Assembly: GCA_021847105.1 (NCBI GenBank)
Contig: JAJZUT010000010.1
Location: 62,001-126,000, forward strand
Direction of reading: 5' to 3'
DNA: 64,000 nt
Origin: Pseudomonadota bacterium
Lineage (GTDB): Bacteria > Pseudomonadota > Gammaproteobacteria > Steroidobacterales > Steroidobacteraceae
The first letter of the stretch is position 1. Each line of letters starts with the position of its first letter. The notes beneath the pieces are model-generated. The model worked only from the letters and a program-made list of their open reading frames with translations, ran no database searches and had not been told where the DNA came from. Shown piece after piece: positions 8,015 to 17,179 of the stretch. The position numbers and the translations under genes are program-made.

Positions 8015-9343
8015 ATGTCGCGGGTCCTCGAAAAAAGTCATGCACATTACCGCCGGGCACTCACACGACTGCCGCTTGGCGTGGCCTCCAACTTCCGCTT
8101 CTGGGGCGAGGACCGCACGATCTACGTGAAGCAGGGTCGTGGCGGACGCATCGTTGATCTCGACGACAACGAGTACGTGGATTACCGCCTGGGCTATGGG
8201 CCGGCCATCCTCGGTTATGCTGACCCGAGAGTCGATGAGGCGGCCCGCGAGGGGATGCAGGTGGGCGGGGTGTTCGCGCTGTCCACCGAGCGTGAGTACC
8301 GAGTGGCTGAACGGATCGCCAAGATGGTGCCGGCCGCGGAGCTCGTGCGCTTTTCCAACTCGGGCACCGAGGCGGTGATGGCCGCATTGCGTCTGGCACG
8401 AGCCTACAGCGGTAAGGATGACTACGTGATCCTCGAAGGTAGCTATCACGGGCTGTTCGATGCGGCCATGTGGTACACGCCGATGGACAAGTGGTCTCAG
8501 GTTGGCGACCCGGAGGTATATCCGTATAGCCAGGGCGTGCCGCTCAGCACCCGCAGTTTTGCGCATTTTGTGCAGGCCAATGACGCCAATCAGCTCGAGG
8601 ACGTTCTGAAGCGTCATGCCGGCAGAATCGCCTGCCTGTTGATCGAGCCGATCATGGGTAATTGCCTCGGCATCGGCGCAGACCCCGCTTACATGCGTGC
8701 CGCACGAGAGCTCTGCGACCGCCACGGCGTTCTGCTCGTGATCGACGAGGTGAAAACCGGCTTCCGTGTCGCGCGCGGCGGCGCACAGGAGATCTACGGC
8801 GTTGAAGCCGATCTGTGCACCTTCGCCAAAGCCGTGGCCAACGGCTATCCCATTTCAGTGCTGGCCGGCCGCGAGGAGATCATGCGCAAGATAGGCCGCG
8901 GTGTGGCCCATGGCGGCACGTACACGGCGCACGCGGTATCACTCGCTGCCGCCGAGCGGACGCTGCAGATCCTCGACGAGACCGACGCACTGGAGCGGAT
9001 TGCGAGCTACGGCACCGCGCTGCGCCAAGGCCTCAGTGCCATCCTGCGCGCTCGCGGCATCGCGCACAGCTTCGTCGGCCATCCGTCCATGAGCGGGTTG
9101 TATTTTGCGCAGGAGCCACCGCGCAACTATCGCGACTGGAAGGGCAGCGACTACACATTTTACGACACGGTGGCCAGACACCTACATGATGAGGGCGTGC
9201 TGTGCGAGCCGGACTCGCGCGAGCCGTGGTTCATTTGTGCCGCGCACGATCAGTCGTGCCTTGCCGACACGCTGACGGGCTTCGAGAGGGCCGTTGACGA
9301 CACGCTCAATGAACTGGACGGGTCGCGTCAGGCCAAAGCATGA
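8015..9343 (+). CDS. Class III PLP-dependent aminotransferase (glutamate-1-semialdehyde aminomutase-like)
   Basis: A 442-aa cytoplasmic enzyme of PLP fold type I. Recognisable features are the SNSGTEAVMAALRLARA phosphate/cofactor segment, the IDEVKTGFR motif whose Asp binds the pyridine nitrogen, and the Schiff-base lysine in CTFAKAVANGYPIS. Length fits the family. ATG 8015 is chosen because AAGGAG (8002-8007) lies 7 bases upstream; the ATG at 8009 would be 1 base away. It opens a tightly coupled operon with two flavoproteins, a GcvT-like protein and a PotA-like ATPase, overlapping the next gene by ATGA. It may transaminate an amino aldehyde or omega-amino acid made by the flavoproteins; the substrate is not evident, and a role in tetrapyrrole synthesis is unlikely in this setting. 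Confidence 0.85.
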   Translation: MSRVLEKSHAHYRRALTRLPLGVASNFRFWGEDRTIYVKQGRGGRIVDLDDNEYVDYRLGYGPAILGYADPRVDEAAREGMQVGGVFALSTEREYRVAERIAKMVPAAELVRFSNSGTEAVMAALRLARAYSGKDDYVILEGSYHGLFDAAMWYTPMDKWSQVGDPEVYPYSQGVPLSTRSFAHFVQANDANQLEDVLKRHAGRIACLLIEPIMGNCLGIGADPAYMRAARELCDRHGVLLVIDEVKTGFRVARGGAQEIYGVEADLCTFAKAVANGYPISVLAGREEIMRKIGRGVAHGGTYTAHAVSLAAAERTLQILDETDALERIASYGTALRQGLSAILRARGIAHSFVGHPSMSGLYFAQEPPRNYRDWKGSDYTFYDTVARHLHDEGVLCEPDSREPWFICAAHDQSCLADTLTGFERAVDDTLNELDGSRQAKA

Positions 9344-10974
9344 GCGATACGCCGCCGTCCGGGGCCGGGCGGACGAGTCGCTCGTCCGCCCGGGAGCCGC
9401 ATGACGTCATTGTGGTGGGAGCGGGGCACAACGGGCTGATCACCGCGTGCTATCTCGCGCGCGCCGGGCTGAGAGTACTGGTGCTCGAACGAAATCCGTA
9501 CATTGGCGGTGCGGCGGTCAGTCGTGAGTTGTATAACGGCTTCACCTACTCGAACTGCTCGTACGTCTGCTCACTGCTGCGTACCGAGATTATCCGCGAC
9601 CTGAATCTGCCGGCGCACGGTTTGCAGATCATCCCCTACGAAGGGGGCTGCACGCTGATGCGCGACGGCGGATACTTCGCGTTGTACGACAATCATGATG
9701 CGCTGCGGCGCGAGATTGCCCGACACTCGCGCAAAGATGCCGAGGCGTACGATCGTTTCGTGCGCGACATGCTGCGCCACTGCATGTTCATCAAGCCGCT
9801 GCTGCTGCGCGCCCCTCCGGAGCCCACCACGCTGACGCCGCACGGGATCCGCGAACTGATCAGCTTCGGCCGTCATTTCTACCGACTCGGTGAGGAGCGC
9901 ATGGCCGAGACGATGCGCTTCTGGACGATGAGCTGTGCGGATCTGCTCGATGAGTATTTCGAGAGCGAGATCATCAAGGCGCATCTCGCCGGCAGCTCCA
10001 TCATTGGCACGGCGCTCGGGCCGCGCTCGCCCGGCACGGCCTACGTCCTGCTGCATCATTACATGGGCAGCATCGACGGCACGGTCGGCGCCTGGGGCTT
10101 CGCGCGAGGCGGGATGGGCGCGATCACCCAGGCGTTGAGCGCGGAGTTGCGCGCCCTGGGGGGACAGATCCGCAGCGAAGCGCCGGTGCAGCGCATTCTC
10201 ACGCGTCACGGCCGAGCGGTTGGTGTGCAGCTCGCGAGCGGGGAGGAACTCCGCGCTCGCACCGTCGTGTCGAATCTCGATGTCCGCCGCACGTTCCTCG
10301 AGTCGATGGCGCCTGGCGATCTGCCGGATGAGTTCCTGACCCAGGTGCGTAATTTCAAGATCCGCGGCTCATCGGGCAAGCTCAACATCGCGCTCGACGG
10401 TCTACCGAGCTTTCCGGCGATTCCGCCGGGGGCGCCGTGCATCCGTGGCGACATGCACGTCACGGACACCATCGAGATGCTCGAGCGCGCCTACGACGAC
10501 TGGAAAGAGGGGCGCTGGTCGCGTCAGCCGTATGTCGACATGCTCATTCCCACGCAGATCGACCCGACCATGGCGCCGCCGGGCAAGCATTATATGTCGG
10601 TATTCGTGCAGTACTGTCCGTATCAGCTCGCCGAGGGACCCTGGACCGAGGAGCGCCGCGCACGTTTCGGCAGCACCGTGATCGATGCCATCGCCCAGCA
10701 CAGTCCGAACTTCAAAGATCTGATTCTGCATGCCGAGATCCGCACGCCCTGGGAGCTCGAGAAGGAAGTGGGCCTCACTGAGGGCAACATCTTCCAGGGC
10801 GAGCTGACGTTCGACCAGCTGCTGTTCAACCGCCCGATCCCCGGCTACGCGCAATACCGCTCGCCGATCCACGGCCTGTATATGTGTGGCTCGAGCACGC
10901 ATCCGGGCGGGGGGGTCATGGGCGCGCCGGGCTTCAATGCGGCGAACGCCATCCTCGGAGATCTACGCCGGTGA
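9340..10974 (+). CDS. FAD-dependent oxidoreductase, phytoene dehydrogenase/PYROXD2-like (first of a tandem pair)
   Basis: 544 aa with an N-terminal Rossmann FAD-binding motif (VIVVGAGHNGLITACYLARAG) followed by LERNPYIGGAA. A C-terminal FAD-contact segment (GLYMCGSSTHPGGGVMGAPG) is typical of CrtI/PYROXD2-type proteins. Such enzymes oxidise C-C or C-N bonds, but many members have no assigned substrate. Its start overlaps the aminotransferase stop (ATGA) and its stop overlaps the start of a second paralogue (GTGA), so the three are translationally coupled. Carotenoid synthesis genes are absent. Amine or betaine oxidation is inferred from the cluster. Confidence 0.85.
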   Translation: MSDTPPSGAGRTSRSSAREPHDVIVVGAGHNGLITACYLARAGLRVLVLERNPYIGGAAVSRELYNGFTYSNCSYVCSLLRTEIIRDLNLPAHGLQIIPYEGGCTLMRDGGYFALYDNHDALRREIARHSRKDAEAYDRFVRDMLRHCMFIKPLLLRAPPEPTTLTPHGIRELISFGRHFYRLGEERMAETMRFWTMSCADLLDEYFESEIIKAHLAGSSIIGTALGPRSPGTAYVLLHHYMGSIDGTVGAWGFARGGMGAITQALSAELRALGGQIRSEAPVQRILTRHGRAVGVQLASGEELRARTVVSNLDVRRTFLESMAPGDLPDEFLTQVRNFKIRGSSGKLNIALDGLPSFPAIPPGAPCIRGDMHVTDTIEMLERAYDDWKEGRWSRQPYVDMLIPTQIDPTMAPPGKHYMSVFVQYCPYQLAEGPWTEERRARFGSTVIDAIAQHSPNFKDLILHAEIRTPWELEKEVGLTEGNIFQGELTFDQLLFNRPIPGYAQYRSPIHGLYMCGSSTHPGGGVMGAPGFNAANAILGDLRR

Positions 10975-12533
10975 GCGTCGCGCGCTACGATGCAGTCGTG
11001 GTCGGTGGCGGGCATAACGGGCTCGTCTGCGCGGCGTATTTGGCGCGCGCTGGACGGTCTGTGCTGGTTCTGGAGGCCAACCCGCATGTGGGTGGTGCGG
11101 CGGTGACACGCGAGTTTGCTCCGGGATTTCGCGTCTCCGCGGGCGCTCATCTGCTACATCTGATGCCGAAGCGGCTGATTGCCGAACTCAATCTGTCGCG
11201 GCACGGTCTGAGCATGGCTGCCACGCACATGCCGACGTATGCGCTAGCTTCCGGCGTCGGTACGGTGCGCATCGAGGCGGCCGCACGTAGCGCTTCGGAT
11301 GGACTGACCGCCGCTGACGCTCAGGCGCTTCCCGAATTCTTCGGTCGCATGCACACGCTAGCCGCGGCGCTCTGGCCGTTGCTTGAAGGCATCCCACCAC
11401 GGCTCGGCGCCGGTGAGTGGCGTGACCGACTGACGATGGCGCGCCTGGGGATCAAGCTCCGCTTGCTCGGACGGCGCAGGCTACGGGAGTTGCTGCGCAT
11501 TGCGGGGATGTGCGTGCACGATCTGCTCGAGGAGCATTTCCACAGTCCGTTGCTCAAAGGCGCTCTGGCATTCGACGCCGTGCTCGGCACCAACTACGGC
11601 CCGCGCTCGCCTGGCACGGTCTTCACCTTGCTGTACCGTATGGCTGCCGAAGGCGCTGCCGGCCAGGGGTTGGCGCAACCGGCGGGCGGTCTCGGTGCGC
11701 TTAGCGAGGCGCTGGAGAGCGCTGCGAGTGCAGCCGGCGCGGAGATCCGCACCGCTACGCCGGTGCAGCGCATTTTGGTCGACGGTGAGCGCGCGTGCGG
11801 CGTGCGGCTCGAATCAGGCGAGCAGGTGGAGGCGAAGTGCGTCATTTCGGGCGCAGATCCGCGCACGACGTATCTGAAATTACTCGGCGCGGAACAGTTG
11901 GATGCCGGATTCGTGCGCCGGATCACGCATCTGCGCACGCATGGCATGACGGCGAAATTTCATGCCGCACTTGAGCGGATGCCGACGTTCCTCGGCATCG
12001 ACGGGATACCGCGCGGTCGAGTGGTGCTTGCGCCCTCACCCGATGCGATCGAGCGCGCGTTCAATCACGCCAAGTATGGGGAGTTCTCAGCGAGCCCCGT
12101 GCTCGAGGTGGTGGTGCCGACGAGTTGTGATGCCGCGCTCGCGCCCGCTGGCAAGCACGTGCTCTCAGCCATCGTTCAATACGCGCCGTATCAATTGCGC
12201 GAGGGCTGGGATAGCGGGCGCGCGCGCTTCACGGATCTGATTCTCGAAACCCTGGAGCGCCATGCCCCCGGATTGCGCGCCGCGGTGAGCGCAACCGAAC
12301 TGCTCACGCCGGCGGATATCGAAGCGCAATTCCGCATCAGCGGCGGGCATTGGCATCACGCCGAACTCGCACTCGATCAGTTCTTCACGATGCGCCCGGT
12401 GATCGGCGCGGCGCAGTATCGCGCCCCGGTACCGGGATTGTATCTGTGCGGGGCCGGCACGCATCCCGGTGGCGGCGTGCTCGGCATGGGCGGAAGAAAC
12501 GCCGCGCAGCAAGTGCTGCGGGAGGCGCGTTGA
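10971..12533 (+). CDS. FAD-dependent oxidoreductase, phytoene dehydrogenase/PYROXD2-like (second of a tandem pair)
   Basis: 520 aa, paralogous to the preceding gene throughout, for example AVVVGGGHNGLVCAAYLARAG and GLYLCGAGTHPGGGVLGMGG. The GTG at 10971 overlaps the upstream TGA by GTGA; extension further upstream would read through the coding end of the paralogue. The two proteins may form a heteromer or act in sequence. One base separates its stop from the purine-rich leader of the GcvT-like gene. The exact substrate is unknown. Confidence 0.83.
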   Translation: MSVARYDAVVVGGGHNGLVCAAYLARAGRSVLVLEANPHVGGAAVTREFAPGFRVSAGAHLLHLMPKRLIAELNLSRHGLSMAATHMPTYALASGVGTVRIEAAARSASDGLTAADAQALPEFFGRMHTLAAALWPLLEGIPPRLGAGEWRDRLTMARLGIKLRLLGRRRLRELLRIAGMCVHDLLEEHFHSPLLKGALAFDAVLGTNYGPRSPGTVFTLLYRMAAEGAAGQGLAQPAGGLGALSEALESAASAAGAEIRTATPVQRILVDGERACGVRLESGEQVEAKCVISGADPRTTYLKLLGAEQLDAGFVRRITHLRTHGMTAKFHAALERMPTFLGIDGIPRGRVVLAPSPDAIERAFNHAKYGEFSASPVLEVVVPTSCDAALAPAGKHVLSAIVQYAPYQLREGWDSGRARFTDLILETLERHAPGLRAAVSATELLTPADIEAQFRISGGHWHHAELALDQFFTMRPVIGAAQYRAPVPGLYLCGAGTHPGGGVLGMGGRNAAQQVLREAR

Positions 12534-12534
12534 G

Positions 12535-13737
12535 ATGCTGACCGAGCGCGAGCCGTATTATCGCCAGCCGCTGCTGCGCACGCCTTTTCACGCACGCATG
12601 CGTGAATTCAGTCAGGTCGACTGCTTCATTCCGTGGTCTGGGTACAGCACCGTCGATGTCTTCACGACGATGGAGCAGGAGTACTTCGCGATCCGCAATG
12701 CCGCCTCGCTGTACGATCTGACGCCGATGGTGAAGTACCGCATTGCCGGCCCGGATGCCACGCGGTATCTCGATCGGTTGATGACGCGGCATATCGCCAA
12801 GCTGCCCGTGGGGCGGGTGGCCTACGGAATCTGGTGTGACGATTCCGGCAAGCTGATCGACGACGGGACTGTTTTTCGCTTCGGCGAATCGGAGTACCGG
12901 CTGTGCACCGCCGAACATCAGCTCGATTGGCTGCTCGACTCGCGCATCGGCTTTGATGTACGCATCGAGGAAGTGACCGCCGAGGTCGCGGCGCTCGCCC
13001 TGCAGGGCCCGTGCTCGTGCTGGGTGCTGCGCACGCTCGGCCTGAACGGCATCGAGACACTGGCGCCGTTCGAATCCCGGGCCTTCACGCTCGGAGCGAT
13101 GACGCTGCTCGTTTCGCGCACGGGCTTCACCGGTGACCTGGGCTACGAGCTGTGGGTCGAGCCGCAGCATGCCGAGTCGCTCTGGGATCGCCTGATGGAG
13201 GCCGGTCGCACCCGCACGATCCGGCCGATCGGTTCGCGCGCGCTGAACATCGCACGGCTCGAGGCGGGTTTCCTGCAGCCGAATGTCGACTTTGTCTCGA
13301 GTGGACGCACCCTGCGTAACGGCACGGCACGTTCCCCGTTGGAGCTCGCTCTGGGCTGGCTGGTGGACTTCCGTAAAGGGCACTTCACGGGCCGGCGGGC
13401 GTTGCTGCAGGAGAGCCAGGCACAGCCGCTGCGGCGATTGGCGGGGCTCGACGTGGCGGGCAACAAGCCTGCTCAGAATGCACTGTTGTACGCCGACCGC
13501 CATGGACGCCGCGAGATCGGCAGCGTCACCTCGGCAGCTTGGTCGCCGACCTGTAAGCGCAACATCGCGCTGGCGATGCTCGCGGCCCCTTACTTCGAGA
13601 CGGGCCGCGAGGTCTGGGCCGAGATCTACCTGAACCGCGAATTGGTCTGGGAGCGGCGCATGGTGCGGGCGCGAGTGGTGGAACGCCCGTTTTTCGCTCC
13701 GCAGCGACGTCGCAGGACGCCCGCGGCGGATTTCTGA
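12535..13737 (+). CDS. GcvT-like aminomethyltransferase (folate-binding family)
   Basis: A 400-aa protein with the tripartite GcvT fold. It shows DLTPMVKYRIAGPDA, the central DDSGKLIDDGTVFRFG region with the conserved Asp, and SRTGFTGDLGYELWV. This family (glycine cleavage T protein, dimethylglycine/sarcosine dehydrogenase folate domains, DmdA) moves one-carbon units from N- or S-methyl groups to tetrahydrofolate. ATG 12535 is chosen because GGGAGG (12520-12525) lies upstream; a longer reading frame would overlap the flavoprotein. No other glycine-cleavage genes are nearby, so a catabolic demethylation role with the flanking flavoproteins is more likely than glycine cleavage. Confidence 0.82.
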   Translation: MLTEREPYYRQPLLRTPFHARMREFSQVDCFIPWSGYSTVDVFTTMEQEYFAIRNAASLYDLTPMVKYRIAGPDATRYLDRLMTRHIAKLPVGRVAYGIWCDDSGKLIDDGTVFRFGESEYRLCTAEHQLDWLLDSRIGFDVRIEEVTAEVAALALQGPCSCWVLRTLGLNGIETLAPFESRAFTLGAMTLLVSRTGFTGDLGYELWVEPQHAESLWDRLMEAGRTRTIRPIGSRALNIARLEAGFLQPNVDFVSSGRTLRNGTARSPLELALGWLVDFRKGHFTGRRALLQESQAQPLRRLAGLDVAGNKPAQNALLYADRHGRREIGSVTSAAWSPTCKRNIALAMLAAPYFETGREVWAEIYLNRELVWERRMVRARVVERPFFAPQRRRRTPAADF

Positions 13738-13817
13738 GCGCACCGCCGGCCGCGCTGCGGTAGACACGGAGGCGACTTGACGGTATGTGTTCTCGGGGAT
13801 AACTGCGGGGCGCGATC

Positions 13818-14963
13818 TTGACAAGCAATGTGCTCAAGGCGGACAGCGCTCGGCCGTGGACGAACCCGGATGCGAAGCCCCAGATCGTCATTGATGGGGT
13901 GAGCAAGACGTTCGGTTCGGTCACCGCCGTTGACAATGTCAGCCTGAATATCTATCAAGGTGAGATGTTTGCGCTGGTTGGCGCATCGGGCTGTGGCAAG
14001 ACAACGCTGCTGCGGACCCTGGCCGGATTCGAGCGCCAGACGAGCGGGCACATCAGCATCGATGGAGTTGAGATGAGCGCCGTGCCGCCGCACGAGCGCC
14101 CGGTCAACATGATGTTTCAGTCGTATGCGTTGTTCCCGCACATGACGGTCGAGAGCAATGTCGGTTACGGCATCCGGCGCTTTCCGATCGACCGCACCGA
14201 GCGCAAGCGGCGGATTGAGCAGGCACTCGAGATGGTGCAGCTGGCGCATCTGGGCCGGCGCAAGCCGCACCAGCTCTCCGGCGGGCAGCGCCAGCGCGTG
14301 GCACTGGCGCGCGCGCTGATCCGTCGACCGAAGGTGCTGCTGCTCGATGAGCCACTCTCGGCGCTCGATAAGAAGCTGCGGGAGAAGACGCAGTTCGAAC
14401 TGATGGATTTGCAGCATGAAGTCGGCATCACGTTCGTGGTTGTCACCCACGATCAGGACGAGGCCATGGCGCTCTCGAGCCGCATCGCCGTGATGGACCG
14501 CGGCAAGGTCGTGCAAGTGGGTACGCCGTCAGAAATATACGAGTTTCCCGCGAGCCGATTCGTTGCGGACTTCGTCGGCACTACGAACCTGTTCGAGGGC
14601 ACGATCACCGCGGCCGAGCCGGGCTTGGTGCGGGTGCAGTGCAGTGAGACCGGCAGTGAGCTGCTGGTGGATGATGTGGGTCGCTTCTGCGCGCGCCAGC
14701 GCGTGTGGGTGGCTCTGCGCCCGGAGAAGATCCGGCTCGGCAAGCAGCCGCCGGTGGGCGAGCGGGTCAACGTCCTGCGTGGCGTCGTCTGGGAGTTGGG
14801 CTATCTCGGCAAATCCTCGACCTACCAGATCAAAATTCCAAGTGGCAAGCTGGTGACCGTGCAGGCGCAGAACGAACGGCGCACCTCGGAATGGGCCATC
14901 GACTGGAACGACGAGGTGTACGTCAGCTGGCAGGCCGACGCGGCGATCATTCTGCAGTCATAA
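13818..14963 (+). CDS. ABC transporter ATP-binding protein, PotA family
   Basis: 381 aa with Walker A (GASGCGKTT), Q-loop (MMFQSYALFPHMTV), signature (LSGGQRQR), Walker B (VLLLDEPLSALD) and switch His (VVVTHDQDEA), followed by a C-terminal TOBE-like domain. The start is a TTG at 13818 with GGGG about 8 bases upstream; a GTG at 13830 is an alternative. It completes the importer whose other three parts lie at 2196-5092, a split arrangement suggesting that the island was assembled around the transporter. It is convergent with the flavoprotein gene at 15030. Confidence 0.9.
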   Translation: MTSNVLKADSARPWTNPDAKPQIVIDGVSKTFGSVTAVDNVSLNIYQGEMFALVGASGCGKTTLLRTLAGFERQTSGHISIDGVEMSAVPPHERPVNMMFQSYALFPHMTVESNVGYGIRRFPIDRTERKRRIEQALEMVQLAHLGRRKPHQLSGGQRQRVALARALIRRPKVLLLDEPLSALDKKLREKTQFELMDLQHEVGITFVVVTHDQDEAMALSSRIAVMDRGKVVQVGTPSEIYEFPASRFVADFVGTTNLFEGTITAAEPGLVRVQCSETGSELLVDDVGRFCARQRVWVALRPEKIRLGKQPPVGERVNVLRGVVWELGYLGKSSTYQIKIPSGKLVTVQAQNERRTSEWAIDWNDEVYVSWQADAAIILQS

Positions 14964-15029
14964 CCCACGAGCGCTCGTGCTCCCGAAGGCACGCTCGTCG
15001 ATCGCCGCTCAGGCTGTGCGGTGGAGGGT

Positions 15030-17075
15030 TCAGACCACGACCCGATCGCGCTTCGGTGCGGCACAATCCGCCGCCCCGTCGAGCTCTCGGGCGACCTTGT
15101 GCCCAGAGTAGACCGCATGAGCGATGAGGGCGGGCTGCAGACAGTCGCCAATGCGTTGGATGGTGCCGGGCGATCCATTGCGCTCCTCGGCGCGTTCGTC
15201 CGCCATCAATTCGCGATACAGAGCGTCCTGTGGCTCTCGGGAGGTCACCAACACCAGCGTATCCGCAGCATGTGTGCGCACTGCCGAAGTGTAGATGCAT
15301 TCGAGGGAGACGTGAGCGCCGTCAAATGCCGCAACACTTCTGTCGGTGACGATCTGGATGCCGAGTGCGAGCATCTGGCGCTGAATCGAGTCCTGCTCGC
15401 CGGTGTAGTGGCTCCACGCACCCGCGCGGCCCTCGGTGGTCACGTACGTGACCCGTGCGCCGGTGTGGGCGAGCAGTGTCGCGAGCACGGGCCCCATGTA
15501 GTAGTGATCGTCGTCGAATACCATGACCGCGCCGTCCGGGCGGGCGCCGTCCATGATGTCATCCGGCGTTAGCACGGCCGGGGCGTGCAACTGCACAATT
15601 GGCTTTGCGTGCCAGCGGCCGAGACCGTTCCGTCGCCAGCGTGCACCGGTTGCAATGAGCACGTGATCCGCACCGAATTCACGCACATCGGCGGCCGACA
15701 GGGTGTTGCCGAGATACAGTGAGACTCCCGGCAGGCGCTTGATCTGGCCGAGGCGGTAGTCGCGCACGCGCGACCATTCGCTCAGCCCGGGCAGGCGGCT
15801 TTCGCGCGTGACGCGTCCGCCCGGAGTTTCGGCTGCATCGGCTAACGTCACGGTGTAGCCGCGCTTGGCGAGGACCTGCGCCGCTTCGAGGCCCGCGGGG
15901 CCCGCGCCGACCACGAGTACCGTGCCGCCGGGTCCGGCGGGCACCCGTTCCGGATGCCACCCGCTGCGCCACTCCTCGCCCATGGTGGGGTTCTGCGTGC
16001 AGCGCAGCGCAGCGCCCCGATAGTTGTGCGCGTAGCAGATGTTGCAGCCGATGCACTCGCGGATGTCCTCGATGCGGTCGGCATGGATCTTCGCGGGCAG
16101 GAACGGGTCGGCAATCGACGGACGCGCAGCGCCAACGAAATCGAGTACGCCGCTGCGCACCTGGCGCAGCATGGTGTCGGGCGATGTGAAACGCCCAACG
16201 CTGACCACGGGCTTGCCGGTGAGCGTTCGGACGTAGGCGACCTTCGCTTCGAGCGCCGCTTCGCTGGTGAGGCGCGAGCTTGCCATCTCCTCGCCGTAGT
16301 AGTCGGCGACGACCACGTCCCACAGATCCGCCATCCCGCCGACCATGCCAAGCACGTCCCGAGCTTCCTCCGCGCTCAGGTGCTCCTCGCCGTGCCCGTC
16401 GGCCGAAAAGCGAGCGGCGACCGCGCAGGTGTCGCCGACCGCCGAGCGGGTCTCGTCAAGTAGCTCCCGTAGCAGCCGCGCCCGATTCTCAAGCGAGCCG
16501 CCATACTCGTCCGTCCGGTCGTTGAGCGCGCGCGAGAGGAACTCCGAAATCAGATAGCCGTGGGTCGGGTACACGTAGATCACGTCGAAACCGGCGGCCT
16601 GGGCGCGCTTGACCGCTTCGAGATGCCATTGGCGGAACTGGCGGATGTCGCGCCGGTCCATGCGCATTGATTGGATCGGCTCGCTGCGGCTCGGCATCGA
16701 GCGCACGCCGATGCTGGGCAGGCGGCTCGCGAGGTTCGAGACGAAGCTGCCGCCGTGCCAAAGCTCGATGCCAGCGAGGGCGCCGTGGGCATGGACCGCG
16801 TCGGCGAGCGCGGCGAGGTTGCGCACATCTCCATCGTCCCACAGAGCCGCCGACGGATACGGCTGGTCATCGGAGCTGGGGTGGATCGAGCAGTATTCGG
16901 TGCAGACTACCGCCCAGCCGCCCTCAGCCTTCATGCCGCGCATCGCGGCCAGCGTGCGCGGCAGCGCTGCACCCATCCCCGTGCAATGCGGTACCTGATA
17001 GAAGCGATTGCGGGCGGTGAGCGGTCCGATGCGCACCGGCTCGAACAGCGCTCGATAGCGAGAATCGGTATTCAC
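15030..17075 (-). CDS. Trimethylamine dehydrogenase/DgcA-like iron-sulphur flavoprotein
   Basis: 681 aa; an old-yellow-enzyme barrel, a [4Fe-4S] centre and C-terminal nucleotide-binding domains. Cys31 in YQVPHC occupies the position of the TMADH cysteine that carries covalent FMN. Cys341, Cys344, Cys347 and Cys359 match the cluster ligands, and Tyr169 and His172 match catalytic residues. Of the TMADH aromatic bowl (Tyr60, Trp264, Trp355), only the tyrosine remains; the tryptophan positions appear as Tyr259/260 and Asn351. A substrate other than trimethylamine is therefore likely, such as dimethylglycine (DgcA is of this family and about this length). GTG 17075 has GGAG 6 bases upstream. It is divergent from the MttB-family gene across a class B operator. 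Confidence 0.83.
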   Translation of the reverse strand: MNTDSRYRALFEPVRIGPLTARNRFYQVPHCTGMGAALPRTLAAMRGMKAEGGWAVVCTEYCSIHPSSDDQPYPSAALWDDGDVRNLAALADAVHAHGALAGIELWHGGSFVSNLASRLPSIGVRSMPSRSEPIQSMRMDRRDIRQFRQWHLEAVKRAQAAGFDVIYVYPTHGYLISEFLSRALNDRTDEYGGSLENRARLLRELLDETRSAVGDTCAVAARFSADGHGEEHLSAEEARDVLGMVGGMADLWDVVVADYYGEEMASSRLTSEAALEAKVAYVRTLTGKPVVSVGRFTSPDTMLRQVRSGVLDFVGAARPSIADPFLPAKIHADRIEDIRECIGCNICYAHNYRGAALRCTQNPTMGEEWRSGWHPERVPAGPGGTVLVVGAGPAGLEAAQVLAKRGYTVTLADAAETPGGRVTRESRLPGLSEWSRVRDYRLGQIKRLPGVSLYLGNTLSAADVREFGADHVLIATGARWRRNGLGRWHAKPIVQLHAPAVLTPDDIMDGARPDGAVMVFDDDHYYMGPVLATLLAHTGARVTYVTTEGRAGAWSHYTGEQDSIQRQMLALGIQIVTDRSVAAFDGAHVSLECIYTSAVRTHAADTLVLVTSREPQDALYRELMADERAEERNGSPGTIQRIGDCLQPALIAHAVYSGHKVARELDGAADCAAPKRDRVVV

Positions 17076-17135
17076 GTGTACTCCGGTGCCTGCCGCGCTC
17101 AGGGTGACATTTCTCCGGCAGAGCGCGCTCGGCAG

Positions 17136-17165
17136 TATACGCGATAAACTATATGGGTATATAAT
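17136..17165. promoter_or_regulatory. Class B operator upstream of flavoprotein and MttB-family genes
   Basis: TATACGCGA at 17136-17144 is followed at 17148-17165 by ACTATATGGGTATATAAT, whose complement matches the site at 7941-7958 at 16 of 18 positions. It lies between divergent starts at 17075 and 17236. This links the two divergent promoters of the cluster into one probable regulon. Confidence 0.55.
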
Positions 17166-17179
17166 TCATCCGCCAAGAC

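Noticed and set aside
8015..9343. HemL (glutamate-1-semialdehyde aminomutase for tetrapyrroles)
   Set aside because: Operon context and divergence in the substrate region argue for a catabolic class III aminotransferase.
9340..12533. Carotenoid biosynthesis pair (phytoene desaturases)
   Set aside because: Similarity to CrtI is at family level only; no crtB or crtE gene is near, and the genes are embedded among amine enzymes.
12385..13824. 479-codon reverse frame over the GcvT-like gene
   Set aside because: It overlaps the GcvT motifs completely and has no features of its own.
14964..15029. Rho-independent terminator between the PotA-like and TMADH-like genes
   Set aside because: A short GAGCG/CGCTC pair is present but with a long loop and no T-run; not convincing.
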